NCBI GenBank assembly: GCA_008360955.1
Contig: LUCM01007949.1
Span: 1 to 64,000, forward strand
Length of the DNA stretch: 64,000 nt
Reading direction: 5' to 3'
DNA from: Fasciolopsis buskii
Taxonomy: Eukaryota; Platyhelminthes; Trematoda; Plagiorchiida; Fasciolidae
Of the stretch, positions 36,322-47,639 are shown piece after piece; the stretch's first letter is position 1, and the number at the start of each line of letters is the position of its first letter. Made by a program: the position numbers and the translations under genes. The notes below the pieces were generated by a model. That model was not told the origin of the DNA. It did not search any database and saw only the letters and a program-made list of their open reading frames with translations.

Positions 36322-36797
36322 TTCTGCATCATTCATCTTCCAGTGAGAATGCCTCAGCCACCATCATTTATTCGAATGCTCTGCTTCTTTTAAACGTTCA
36401 ATCCTAGGACCTTTGAGTTACACAGATTCTCCCACCATAAAGACAACGGTGTTCAAACACCGAAAGTCTTCGCATATCTTTTGCTCTCAACGAACATGTT
36501 TTTGAGCCGTTGTGTATACCCGACCTTTAATTCATAATCCGATATCAAACTGGTGAATGCCATTCAAGCCGCCTATGTATTTTTATATACGCAAGACGCT
36601 TCACTTGATATAGCACCATCTGGAGCAAAGTAGTCGTACAAATATCAAAATTTATGAACTTCGTCTATCCAATTCACTGCAGGAACAAAGTTCTGTTTGG
36701 GGTCAATCCAGTTCGGTAGCTTCATTTTGCATTAGGATCGGACAAAACATCCTACATCCAATTACGTTGCAGTTCAATCTGTCAGTAAAAACGTGCC

Positions 36798-36968
36798 GGC
36801 GATGGCCAAACGGATAGGGTCGTGGCGTTTGGACATGAAGGTCGCGGGTTCGAATCCTCCCATCGCCGGTAAACTTCACCACTGGGCAGCCCTCCACTGG
36901 CCGCGGCTCTCTTCCTGAAAATTGATGTATATTGTTGTTTCATTAATAAAGTAAAAAGATAAGAAAAG
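36798..36968 (+). mobile_element. SINE-A, best preserved copy (reference for the family)
   Basis: The 70-nt head starts GGCGATG and ends CATCGCC, a perfect seven-pair acceptor-like stem. Box A lies at 36804-36814 (TGGCCAAACGG) and a perfect B box GGTTCGAATCC at 36847-36857, a spacing normal for Pol III genes. The body (CTGGGCAGCCCTCCACTGGCC) leads to TTGTTTCATTAATAAAGTAA and a GATAAGAAAAG end. The head looks tRNA-derived, but no anticodon arm folds clearly. SINEs of this kind are transcribed by Pol III and copied by a partner LINE; the partner is not visible here. Confidence 0.9.
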
Positions 36969-37162
36969 ACTCACTTGAGTCTTCATTCAGTACCACAACA
37001 CTGTCATATATACAAAGTCCGACGGTTTCTTGTCTGATCAGTTATCAGTGTCACAATTGGCATTTGAGTGCTAGGGCGATCTACTCCATTCTCGTTCTTA
37101 ATCCAGTCCGATTTAAATTGGGCTACTTCGAACAAGAGCTGACGTGGACAAATAAAGTGACC

Positions 37163-37285
37163 GGTGGTGGTCAAATGAACTAAATGTCTCTTAGCCACAA
37201 AAGAGGCCACAGGTTCGATTCGCAAATTCGCCGATCAGTTAGGTGGCAGTTGACAATTTGCTGGTGCTCACTTCGTTGCCTCATC
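37163..37285 (+). mobile_element. SINE-A-like copy, strongly diverged
   Basis: The head GGTGGTGGTCAAATGAACTA and the B box GGTTCGATTCG are recognisable, followed by CGCCGATCAGTTAGGTGGCA, which loosely follows the body. The tail is not detectable. Confidence 0.55.
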
Positions 37286-37771
37286 TGATCCATTGAGATC
37301 GTACGGGGTTATGCGCTAATCCACATTTGAGAATGACGGTAGTAGGAGCGTGCAGTTGTGAAGCATTCCATTTTTGATCCACTCATGCGCCAAGCATATC
37401 ACAAAAACAATAATCTTATACTACTCAAATCTTGACATCAACTTAATTCCAAAATGTCATTCTGTTTTACTCTAGCTTTTCTTTCCAGTTCATTTTCCAT
37501 CCCAGTGGTCGAATACAATTTTAGGGCATGTGTCTGTTCACTTATTCTCCCTTTTGACGAAGTCACTAACTGGTAAGCTCGCAACAACCTAAGACATGGA
37601 GTTATTTTGTACTATCAATATGCGTCGAGTATAGAAAAGTGTAATGTGGACCCTTGTGATGGGTAACAGAACAACAGTGTATTGATCAAAATAAGGGTGA
37701 GAAATTTAATCTGAATTTCCAGAACAGATTAGTGAAGAAGTAGACCTAAAATTGATTATACGAAGGAGCTG

Positions 37772-37774
<3 letters not shown>

Positions 37775-37812
<38 letters not shown>
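37775..37812. repeat. (TA)n microsatellite
   Basis: A pure TA run of 38 bases, the longest uninterrupted dinucleotide repeat in the window. Confidence 0.95.
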
Positions 37813-37816
<4 letters not shown>

Positions 37817-39018
37817 TAAGACTGCGTTGTTCACGCAGCACTTACTTTAGCCTAGTTGTACAATACATATGCTGGACGGTGAATGACTTAGCGAAGGTGT
37901 CTGGATGACCTGAATTTTGTGTCCGTCATCCTTTCATTTCTCATTTCAGTGGTACTGCATTGGCTGGTCTTTGGAAGCATAAGTTTGTACTTCAACATTA
38001 ATAAAATAAAAGCCATAAGTAGATGTTCATTATTCACGATACAACAAAACCGATAGTATGAAAATGCTCCATTAATAAAATCTGAGTCGGAGAAGGTTAA
38101 CCCGTCGGTCGGTAGCGGCCGGATATCGTTGTTAATTAGTAGTCAACCGAAAGTTGAGGGGTAGTGAGTGATTCCACAGGGCACAGTGTGATAAACATTT
38201 CAGTCCTAGGGTCTGGGCGGCCTTCGGAAAGGTCACGGTGCAGCGAGTGGGAAGGATCATCCAGCGTCCTGAAAGCAAATCAACATGTATACATAACACA
38301 TTCATACCGCTGAGTAGACCAGAGAAAGTGATGAAAGATGCACAATTAATCAAACGAATACCTTGGTGTAACAGTTTAAACTTCCATTTTTTATTCAATA
38401 GTCCAGGAAACATTACAAAAGACCAATAGAGAAAAACTTGCGAGCGGTACTGTAAAACAAAGGTAGAATTAGGATTAGTCAAAACACGAAGCTGATTACG
38501 CTCGCGAATTTGGAAATATGTGGGCAGTAATTTGGACACACCATTATGGAGAGATGAGACAAACCCCAGGGCCTATAACCGGCTCGATTGGGGGAAGAGA
38601 AAGAATGCGAAGCATACATGCATACATATGTATGTATATTACAAAGCATAGATAGTCGTTTGGATTTACCTGGCTAAGCAAACAAACTGAATAAATGGTA
38701 ATACTTCAGAACAAACGTGTTGGCAAACAGAACAACTGCACTAAAACCACACTAGAAAAGAGTGAGTATCATTTTCCAAAAAAAACTACATTTTCCCGTG
38801 AAAGTTTTGTTTTTTTCCCCTCCATTCTTCAACAACAATCTGTGCGTATTCGGGTCGTTCGAAAATATTCTAATCCAATTTCGGATTGATTAATTTGTTT
38901 GCATTCTTTTGCATTGGTCTGGTTGAATTGCGAGCATGTTAGCGCGACAATTTGGGCAGCCGAGTCTTGCTCACATACGCGCGAAGACTTCTCATTTGCC
39001 CGAAATAGTTATGTCTTG

Positions 39019-39067
39019 CACACACACACACACACACAAACACACGCGCAAACACGCACACAAACAC
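39019..39067. repeat. (CA)n microsatellite, impure
   Basis: A CA run grading into AAACACACG units. Frames across it are artefacts. Confidence 0.9.
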
Positions 39068-39536
39068 AGAAAAAAAACTTTGCAAACAGATTTTGCTTGG
39101 TTTTGTTTTCCCAATTTTACATCACATCTTTCCGCTTTGCCAATTCTGTCATTTAGCCCAATCGAATGCGGTCACGTAAACCGTGAAACGTGAGCCACAT
39201 TTTGACACGCGTGCCGACTTGTAGTTGGTCATTTACACTATGTTTGGCATTGTACAATTGCATATAGTTTTCCCACACGTGAAATGCATTTGACTTCGGT
39301 TGCGATCCCACCGCCCACCAGCCTGGTGCATGCATTGCCAACCAGAGGGGCAAGTCTTAATTCGTGGAAGCACTAAATTGTGGATACATCTTCTTTATCT
39401 CAACAAAAACAGACAGTTATAGATGAAATTGTGCGAAGTATTCAAGGAATAGTCAATTTCATTCATTGTTTTGATCTGCATTCACATTCGGTTTGCGTTT
39501 ATCGCCCGAATGTGACTCGAAGCTTCGTTCTACGCA

Positions 39537-39592
39537 TACACATGCACACGCACACACACGTACACACACAATACACGTACACACATACATTC
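39537..39592. repeat. CA-rich tract
   Basis: An impure (CA)n with ACACGTACACAC variants, on the plus strand. Confidence 0.85.
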
Positions 39593-39809
39593 GCCATTCG
39601 TTGGACGAGATGTTTTGAGGTTAGGAGCGAAATGTGAGCTCTAAGAGTTTGATTGTCTATTTTCTTGGCTAGCATCAATAAAATAGAAGAGCAAATAATA
39701 AGCGAAGAATTTTTTAAAATAAAAGCCAATGTAATTCTACCCATGGTCATGTATTCGGATACATTTCTGATTGCTGGATGAATTTGACGGCTGAACAGAT
39801 TGTAATTGA

Positions 39810-40160
39810 AATAAATCACCATGGCATATGATCGGTCAATTGACTATTAAGAAACTATGGAAGCACTGTACAGCTGTTTCATCCTTGTTAGGAATCATCA
39901 GCAGTGCATATCCACCGCGCCCGAACTGGGACGCGAACCTGGGACGAACGATTCTGAGGCGAACGCCTCAGCCATTACACTACCGGGAAGGCTGTGAACG
40001 GTTCGTTAAACTTCATCAAATGATGTTGCATCTATCCGTTACTGATTTACACGGTCCTGGGCCGCTAGCTCAAAGCAATCGATCCCTACTGATAGATGAC
40101 TTCTCTGCAGGTAGCCTAAGTACGACGAAAGACTTTGGATATGACCTACAGAGCTTGATT
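39810..40160 (-). mobile_element. SINE-B copy, long form, first of two in tandem
   Basis: On the minus strand: an upstream segment (TTTGATGAAGTTTAACGAAC), the tRNA-like head (TTCCCGGTAGTGTAATGGCT with A-box character, then CAGGTTCGCGTCCC as B box), a middle GGGCGCGGTGGATATGCACT, and the 3' part CCTAACAAGGATGAAACAGC to TTTCTTAATAGTC. It matches 52385-52705 along its whole length, including about 100 bases before the head. Confidence 0.75.
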
Positions 40161-40203
40161 GGTTGGTACATGTTAGCAGTAGGAGACTGAATGTTTTCAT
40201 GAA

Positions 40204-40353
40204 ATGATTCACCGTGTGATATCATCACTCAACTCACCATAAAGAAACCATGGAAGCAATGTACAGCTGTTTAATCCTTGTTAGGAATGATGAGCAGTCC
40301 ATATGCACCGTGCCCGAAGTGGGACGCGAACTCGGGACGAACGATTCTGAGTC
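40204..40353 (-). mobile_element. SINE-B copy, 5' truncated, second of two in tandem
   Basis: The same orientation as the copy 40 bases to its left. It carries the full 3' half (ACTCACCATAAAGAAACCAT, GTACAGCTGTTTAATCC, TTGTTAGGAATGATGAGCAG) and the B-box region, then stops at ACGATTCTGAGTC within the head. Confidence 0.75.
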
Positions 40354-40636
40354 TTGACCGGAGGTCTATTTTGACCGGTTTACACCGTGGATTGTGGGTT
40401 TGAAGGTCTCGACTTTCACGCCTAACATGGTTGCCATCTCCTCAGGTTGGGTAGCCTTTCACTAACCATGTTCCCGTTCATGAATTATTGATAAGTTTTG
40501 TACAGTAAAGAGCGGAAAATAAGTAGTTTCAGTATAATTGTGGAATTTATCACAATATTTGGACAGCTGGTTGGATAGGAGACTACCGGGTACGCCTACC
40601 TAACGAGCAGTAATAACCACGACACCGGCCATCTGC

Positions 40637-40700
40637 TTCCGGGGAAATTTTGTTCATCGATCCGCATGTGAAACATACTACTGAGAACAAATAATAGCAT
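40637..40700 (+). repeat. short direct repeat F, copy 1
   Basis: TTCATCGATCCGCATGTGAA followed by ACATACTACTGAG matches 41240-41290 (TTCATCCATCCATAAGCTAA followed by ACATACTACTGAG). The family is not recognised. Confidence 0.4.
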
Positions 40701-41084
40701 ATGATTTATTTGCTCATTCACCTAATTACTTATCCTGCAGTCCGGTATGTAGCAGACCGAAGTCCTCGAAAACGGTAGTTACCACAATGTTAATAGCATA
40801 TCATTTTTCGGGATATGGAATATTTTTCCATATTTAATTGGAAACGGAAAACTTCGTGTTTTGCTCATCGGACGACGAAAAATAGTCCAGCCATTAGAAT
40901 GAACTAAGTGCCCTTTTTGATTTAAAATCTCCTCATCTCTCAAACAGTCTAGGAAAGTTTGGTTGTCTGTTTATAGATCAGCGTTAGCGACCTTACGCTA
41001 CTGTTGTGAACCGGCGATTCCTTTCTGATCGAAGATAGTTCACCATATTTTTCGATTGTTTCGAATAAATAAAAGAACTTCGAA

Positions 41085-41180
41085 CCACTAGAATCTCATT
41101 TGAATCGTTAGGAGCTTGAATGAATAATAAGTCCATTTAGAAGTCACGTGGCGATTCGTCGGAGAAATTTTGTCAGTCAG
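41085..41180 (+). repeat. dispersed repeat family E, copy 1
   Basis: It contains GAATCTCATTTGAATCGTTA, GGAGCTTGAATGAATAATAA and TCGTCGGAGAAATTTTGTCA. The first two match 57752-57800 and partly 60403-60460. Confidence 0.45.
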
Positions 41181-41212
41181 CTAAGGCTGACCTCCGAAAA
41201 GGGGACACAAGG

Positions 41213-41290
41213 CCCGAAAGTAATATGTTTCGCATAAGGGAATTTCATTCATCCATCCATAAGCTAAACATACTACTGAGGAAACTTCGA
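41213..41290 (+). repeat. short direct repeat F, copy 2
   Basis: The partner of 40637-40700, in the same orientation about 580 bases away, adjoining repeat E. Confidence 0.4.
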
Positions 41291-41477
41291 AACGCTTTGG
41301 GAACGAGTTTCGTTTCCGAATGCATTATACTGTTACAACAAATATCTTGTCTTCAATTTCAAAAATGTTGACATTAGTAATCACCAGGGAAAACTAATCA
41401 TTTCACAGTAAACGCGGTCGGCTAGACAACAGTTTTGTCAGTTCGTACTATTTGGGAGGTCACCCTTAGTGAGGATT

Positions 41478-41626
41478 GGCGGTGGTCAAGCGGCTTACAG
41501 CGTGGGTTCGAATCCGTCCACCAACGGTCAACCTCTGCATTTGGTCTCGACTCCGTTCTTGAAAATGGTGTACACTGTTTCTTGTCTACTAACAGAAGTA
41601 AATAGTGAAAGAGGAAAGATAAAGAT
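41478..41626 (+). mobile_element. SINE-A copy with deletion in the head
   Basis: GGCGGTGGTCAAGCGGCTTA jumps directly to CAGCGTGGGTTCGAATCC, so about 25 bases of the anticodon-side region are missing while both promoter boxes remain. The body is shortened and the tail partly degenerate. Confidence 0.75.
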
Positions 41627-41929
41627 GCTAAAATGTCCCATTCGTTGTAGCTAAACAGGAAATGAATTGCGAATTTCTAATGACGCAATGCTACTGCACG
41701 TTCGTGTAAGAACCCATTTTTACTTGGGTACCTCCAGATGGTTCCCTTCAAGAAGGCGAGGGTGGTTTAGTTCATAAGAGTCTCGATAGATCTGAACTTC
41801 CCGGATTCCGGAATGTGTCTGATGTGATGCGAGGGGGAAACAGTTGTTCCAAAATGGATCATTCTCTAGTTCTGATAAATCATTGGGATTGGCTAGGAAG
41901 AGGCGGACCAATGGTATTGAGGAAAACTG

Positions 41930-43317
41930 AAATAGATATGGATTCATGTCTTCATCTAGAGGATATCATTCACACGATTCTTGTCTAGGTCAGTTTGTTG
42001 ATTCTAATCGATCGGTGATTGGTATCGTTTGTACACACTAAATAATTGATTGATGAGAGTAGCTGTTCAGCTCTAAACTCGCTTTTCTAATTTTTCCAAC
42101 TTGGAACTTTAGAAGATTTAACCGTTTGCTTTACAGATGCACATTATATCAAGGTTTTATCGATTGATAGCACGAAACCCGATTAAGATCGTGAGATATT
42201 TTCTCATGATAGTTCTACCAGTGTGTGTGTTTGTGTGTATACGTTAACCAGACACAATCCATTTTTACTGCAGTTGTTAATCATAAACTTATTGAAACAG
42301 CGAAAAGACTACTTAGCTAACCAGTTCGTTCTACTACCTAATATGAAATTGTAAATGTTGTTAGATGGAAACTGTTTAAGAACAGATAGGCATCATTATT
42401 CGTGCCCAGTAATTATTACTACCCAGTCCAAGTGAACACTTGACAATTCGATTTTGTATATCAGTTTTCCGTTCCTCGTTCTTTTTTTCGACCTTCTAAT
42501 CACTATGTAATCCAACTCAGTGTTTCCATCAATCTGCCCCTTTTCACACAAATCGGTAATGGCATATTATCGGCCTGCAACGGACGTCTCAGTGTCATCC
42601 AACTAATTTTGTCTTCGATAACATCCATCACTCAACCGATCTCCACCAATGAGGTCAGTGAGTCAGCTCTCTTTCTCTCTCGCTCGCTCGCTCGCTCGTT
42701 TGCTCCTGTTGAGTACGCCGATCCTCGTGGTCGTAGCCAGGCTACGAATCCTACCGACTAGGAATAACAAATGCCTGGTTCAGTTTGTTTCACGACTTCA
42801 AACACAGACACAAACACGAACACGAACACACGTAAGCTAAGCAATGAAACGTACCAACCGGCTTGTCTAAATCAACCAGAAACGGAAATGTTCCCGGTTA
42901 AATAATGAATGGACTTTGACTGACGGACTGTCTGGCCAAGATCGGATCTGTGTAAAATGTCCGGTCAGTCAAAACCGAGGTTTATTGACGCCAGTTATTT
43001 TTCAATTCTACCTGATCGGACTAGTGAATTGATGAGACCTGGAATCAACACATTGACGATATTTTTATTAATCATCCATATTTCGTGCAGTCTGGTTCAA
43101 CTTTCACCCAAGACTGAGTTTTAGGCACTAAATAGTGTGGGTTTTTCTGTTACAATTATTAACCAATGTTTAAAAATTTTGGAACAACCAGGTATACGTG
43201 TCTGCTGGCGATAAATAAATGTTTATGAAATAGTTATCGTAACACTATTGGAATATTGTATAGTCACATGGTCCTTATTATTATTAATAATCCGATTATA
43301 AGAAATAGATGGATCAA
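41930..43317. other. no firm feature; CTCG tract
   Basis: A (CTCG)n run lies at 42680-42702. On the minus strand just to the left, 41724-41926 is open between TATTTCAG and CCCAA|GTAAAA, which is weak exon evidence. Confidence 0.35.
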
Positions 43318-43480
43318 TGGTGGTCATGGGGTTAGAAAAACGACTTTTCAAACTGATTATCATGAGATCGATTTACCTTAATTCTCTTAAGCGGTAACTC
43401 AATGTGTCGACCCGGGGTCCTCTTCTTGGAATTAATGTGCACTGCGTTTTCGGTAATACAAAAACTACAAAAAAGAGGAA
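43318..43480 (+). mobile_element. SINE-A-like relic
   Basis: A head-like GGTGGTCATGGGGTTAG and an end-like GGGTCCTCTTCTTGGAATTA, ATGTGCACTGCG and AATACAAAAACTAC follow the order of SINE-A with heavy divergence. Confidence 0.35.
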
Positions 43481-44174
43481 GAAAAAAGCATGTTCATTAA
43501 TGACAGAACTAATTAGAACGTCAGTGAATGATGAGCTTTGAAATTCGGTCTCGTTGGTTAGGATCGCCTCGAGACACCCTTAGTGTGGGCATTTTTTTCA
43601 GTTGTCAGCGCATTTTCAATTCTACCACAGATTCAGTTTCGTTAATTTCTTTGATTGTGAATTTCCATAGAATGGCCGTTGTAATGATCGTGATATTCCG
43701 TTTGTCTGGTATCTCCCCATCATCTGAACGAGTGATGATAACCGATCGGCCTAGTTAAAGTTTGTTTTCCAGAATGAAATAGGCCAATAAATATCCCTCA
43801 CTGAGTCAAGGTCATTGGACCAATTAACTCCAACTAGGAAGCTGTGCATTTTAAAAGAACTGTTCACCACTAATCAGTCGCGAGATATGGCATATCAGGA
43901 CACAGCCATCCCAATTTTGACTTCATTCACTGACCCTTACCACGATAGATCAGCTAGTCAAAATAATCTTACGATATTCTAGAAGTTGTCAATTTGTGTC
44001 GCAAAATCGTCCAAAAGATTTAACATGTCCACCGGGATCTCGTTTACTGGTGCCTAAGATTCGGGGCAAAATCAAGATTTTGGCTTTCTCCTTGAATCTG
44101 TTCCTCCACTGGGAAATATGAGTGCGAGTTTGCACTTGACGAAGTGTACACGTCTACTGTGTGTGTGCATGTGT

Positions 44175-44193
44175 GGGTGGGTGGGTGGGTGGG
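44175..44193 (+). other. G-quadruplex motif
   Basis: Five GGG runs separated by single T residues, preceded by a short TG repeat. Such single-nucleotide-loop arrangements are known to form very stable parallel quadruplexes. No gene is attached to it. Confidence 0.85.
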
Positions 44194-45751
44194 TGATTCG
44201 GGATTGAGAAATACAATCAAAACCAGATAGCCTATTTAGGATATCCAGCTGACAATAAGCGTACATAGTTGTTTTGAATAGTAGGCACAAGGTGCTATGC
44301 GAATAAAAACAAAGAGAAATAGCCATATTGTTTGTGTGCAGATAACTGTCGACTGAACGAAACACACAAAAAAACAAACAAACAGACAAACAAACAACCT
44401 AAAATCTCTCGAAAATGACTTTTTCCCAAGGATTTTCTTAGGCACATCTTAATTTGAGTAGCGTTTCCAATGATCAGGAAAAAAATAAATTTCTACCTCC
44501 CGGTTATCCATGATCTCTCCTTTCTGGTACATTTTTATCGCTCATTCCGGGGGTTTATCAGTCAAAAGCATCTGACAAGTACAGGGTCTAAATTTTCAGC
44601 CAGATTTGGATGAATTTTATTGGAAAATGATGCAATGCAATAGCTGAGCCGAAAGATCGTGTTTGGGTGACGAAAACCGATATCTCGACTGGTAATGCAT
44701 ATCCGCTTTCTGTCTGGACAGGTTTTCAGTTAGTGAACAACTTGTAGATTGCGTATCCGATTTCCAGGTCGATGAAAACGTTTGAGTAGTCTGTATGTAT
44801 TTCAAGGAAGAACCACATGAAGGGCAGGGTTCAAATTTGTGGTCAAACCAATTACCGAGGTCTGTGAATTGGGATCAGATCATTCGAACGGGTAAAACGA
44901 AGCGTCGAGCCATACTGGACCCAGTCAACGGTATAGGTGGAAGATTGACCACGTTACTAGAAGAAATTCATCCGTCAGGAAAAGGGCATATGGGACATTC
45001 ACAAGACTAGTAGAAAGTTCAGGCCACGAACACAACGACTGCAACCCCGCCTGATCTAAACAGCTCTGTAGACATAATGTCATCTTTGCGTGAGATGGAA
45101 CGCCTAGGGTTACTCATCTAAGGTTGATGAGAAATTCGACCGATTAATTCTGGAAACAAACGAAGATGTTAGGTGACACAGAAAGATGTAGAGTCTAGCA
45201 TGCATGATGCATCAAATGTGATTTTAACAGAACAGACGAACAATCTGGCGATTTGAGTGAAAAACCTGAAGGTCATTTGTCGCTGAATGAATTCGAGTGG
45301 AAATATAGTCTAGATTAGGTCTAAATATGTGGACAAGTGGCCGATAAAGGCTACCCGGATGAGACTGAGTTCCTGCAACAATCGGCAAACAGAATAGAGG
45401 GAAAACGAGGTGTGGTCGGAAAGACCACGAAAAAGGGGAATTAAATTTATAGACAGCGAGGAACTCAGGATTCTTTGTGGAAATTTCACATACGAATCTA
45501 ACTGGCATTATACCTACCTTCGAAGCAAGACAACTTGGCAAAATATCCCATACAGCTAGTCGTTAGGAGCTTATTCTAAATGGTGTGGGAACTTTTCTCC
45601 GTCAAACTAAAAAGACAGTTCAGTTTCAACTTCCACGAGGTTTCCTTCAGTTGTTTTTAGTAATTCCGGAAAAGATAAAAACGCACATGATTTTAGGCAA
45701 TACATACCCGAAAATCGTCCCAGTCACGTGACTTAGTGGCCCAACGTGGAT

Positions 45752-45935
45752 CTTGCTTATCTTTTACCTTTTGCTTCCTTTATTAATGAAGAAACAATGT
45801 AAATCAATTCCCAGGAAGGGGGTCGCGGCCAGCAGAGGGCTGCCAAACGGGGAAGTTGGCCGGCGGTGGGAGGAACCGAACCCGCAACCTTCATGTCCAA
45901 ACGCCACGACCTTATCCGTTCGGCCAGGACCAGCC
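45752..45935 (-). mobile_element. SINE-A copy, near full length
   Basis: On the minus strand: head CCTGGCCGAACGGATAAGG, then GTCGTGGCGTTTGGACATGA, CGGGTTCGGTTCC (B box with one change), body GGCAGCCCTCTGCTGGCCGC and tail AATAAAGGAAGCAAAAGGTA. One of the least diverged copies. Confidence 0.88.
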
Positions 45936-46094
45936 TTCACGGGACATGCATGTTGGTGTTTCTTTATTTCAACCCAGCCCATGGATTCTAAGTCAACTTA
46001 CTGATCGGTGGCTGGAGGCTGACAAAAGATAGAGACGTAGCCAAGAATCGGAGTGCAGCAAATATAAGATATGTCATCTGAGCGCATTTTTATT

Positions 46095-46165
46095 CACCAT
46101 ACGCTATTGTATACCGGTTTCATTGCTGTTAGGAATCGTCAACAATGCAATGATACCGCATGATG
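46095..46165 (-). mobile_element. SINE-B 3' fragment
   Basis: TTTCATTGCTGTTAGGAATC and GTCAACAATGCAATGATACC correspond to the CTGTTTCATCCTTGTTAGGA part of SINE-B. The head is absent. Confidence 0.55.
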
Positions 46166-46199
46166 ACTAATTTCGAGAACCATATAATGTCATTTATAC

Positions 46200-46391
46200 C
46201 TTAAGTATATTTCATGCTGAATTTTCGATATTTGGCAAAACCTAGCTGGTGAAAATGTTAGTCTATCTTCAAGTCTTGATGAGTATGATTCTCGAAGTGT
46301 TTCACTCGTCGAGTCACACGATTCGGCTTGAATCCATATTGTCCTGATCGAAAGCTCCATACCAAGACTTTTATCCATCGTGGCGATCCAG
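46200..46391 (-). other. exon-like open frame, 63 codons, phase 2 to 2
   Basis: On the minus strand a frame from an AG at 46392-46393 to a donor TACTTAAG|GTATAA, in phase 2 at both ends. The peptide contains GMELSIRTIWIQAESCDSTS and LTFSPARFCQISKIQHEIYL. The acceptor lacks a strong pyrimidine tract. It lies between two other minus-strand candidates on its upstream side and a SINE-B fragment. Unrecognised. Confidence 0.2.
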
Positions 46392-46645
46392 CTAACGATG
46401 CATTTTCAAAATCCGATGTTATTAGTTTTCATTACATGATTATTGAATATAAAATGTGATCAGTGATTCCGAATACGGTTGGGAATTGTAATAGCGTAAA
46501 TTGTACTGTGTCAAAGTAGCTCCAATCATCTGCGCGCGTCAGGACTGCCACGGCAATATGCAAGTATACAATTACAGAAATGTAATCTCGTGTGAACTAC
46601 CACATGCAACATCCATTCACGGTTTCTAGCCTCTTCATGACTTAC

Positions 46646-46773
46646 CAATTCCAGGTCGTGCGCAATTACCGATAAACAAATGACTCGCAGGATTGAAGTG
46701 ATATTTGACAAAATTACGTCGTGAATATGTATCCTTTGGTCATTCTGATCTGGATGTAAGATAAGAAACAAAA
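46646..46773 (-). other. exon-like segment with strong donor
   Basis: The donor CTGGAATTG|GTAAGT is close to perfect. An acceptor AAATCTGTCCAG lies 128 bases upstream, giving 42 codons in one open frame (LHPDQNDQRIHIHDVILSNI). A second frame is open over the 3' two thirds, so the reading frame is not settled. Confidence 0.22.
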
Positions 46774-47333
46774 CTGGACAGATTTCTCGTCAGATTATGT
46801 GAAGTTAGGAACACAGTCTTATGAAATGAACAATATTCCGACCATGGCCAATGTTTTGAAACATTCTGTGGTCAAATTTAATGGAAACCAATTTTAGACA
46901 ATAACCAATGGTTTTCAGTGGTTCCTAATCCTGTCCAAACCATACTCACCACCCTCGACTTGGCCCAGTGTAAAATGATGATCTTTAGCTCAGGTGACAG
47001 CTAATCAGCTGTACCATTCCCATCTGTTTGTCCAATAAATATCTAATTACAATTGTGCATACAGCTCCGGCTGGACGAATTAATTTCCCCGGGCAAGTGG
47101 TGCGGGTTTTTTCGACTCAAATAAAAATTGTGCTTTTATACACCCGGATATGGATAACTATTCAGATCGAATAAACAAACGTATGACAAATACTCAAATG
47201 AAATACAAAAGCCCTATCACTACGAATTTGGATAAGATTAGCGGACTGGTTAAAAATAGTAGAGGAGGATAAAATCCATAGATATAATAATTGGAGGTGA
47301 TGAGCAAGATAGAGAATAAAACTTTTCTCTTAC

Positions 47334-47639
47334 TTAAAGTTACGACGAAGGTGGAGCTTAAATTTGAAGTGAGTTAAATACCCGTTGAAAACGTTGACTT
47401 TTGTCTCGACCACCTTATGACGATCATTTAATTTCATCCCACCCGGGCATTGCACACTCGGATATACTTTACAATTCGAAGCGTTCACCTCTTTTTCGGG
47501 TATTAGATAGATATAATCAAGATGGACATTTTTTGCATTCATTATCACAACAATGTCATTCTTGTTGAATTTGTTCACACTAATCATAACTGAGTTGGAA
47601 TCAAATTGTGAACGGTAATCATGCAACATTTCGGCGAAA
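47334..47639 (-). other. best exon candidate: 101 full codons, phase 2 to 2
   Basis: On the minus strand a polypyrimidine acceptor (CTTGTTTTTTTTTAG) leads into a 306-base open frame ending at a strong donor AACTTTAA|GTAAGA. It enters with one base and leaves with two bases of split codons. By my count about 61 percent of codons start with a purine and about 60 percent end with a pyrimidine, the RNY bias of real coding sequence. The peptide is soluble with alternating hydrophobic residues (NSVMISVNKFNKNDIVVIM) and two cysteines around VYPSVQCPGG. No domain was recognised; a beta-sandwich extracellular module is possible. A chance frame remains possible. Confidence 0.35.

Noticed and set aside
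36798..36867. A functional tRNA gene
   Set aside because: The acceptor-like stem and both promoter boxes are good, but no anticodon stem folds clearly, and the segment is joined to the SINE-A body and tail seen in about 20 other places.
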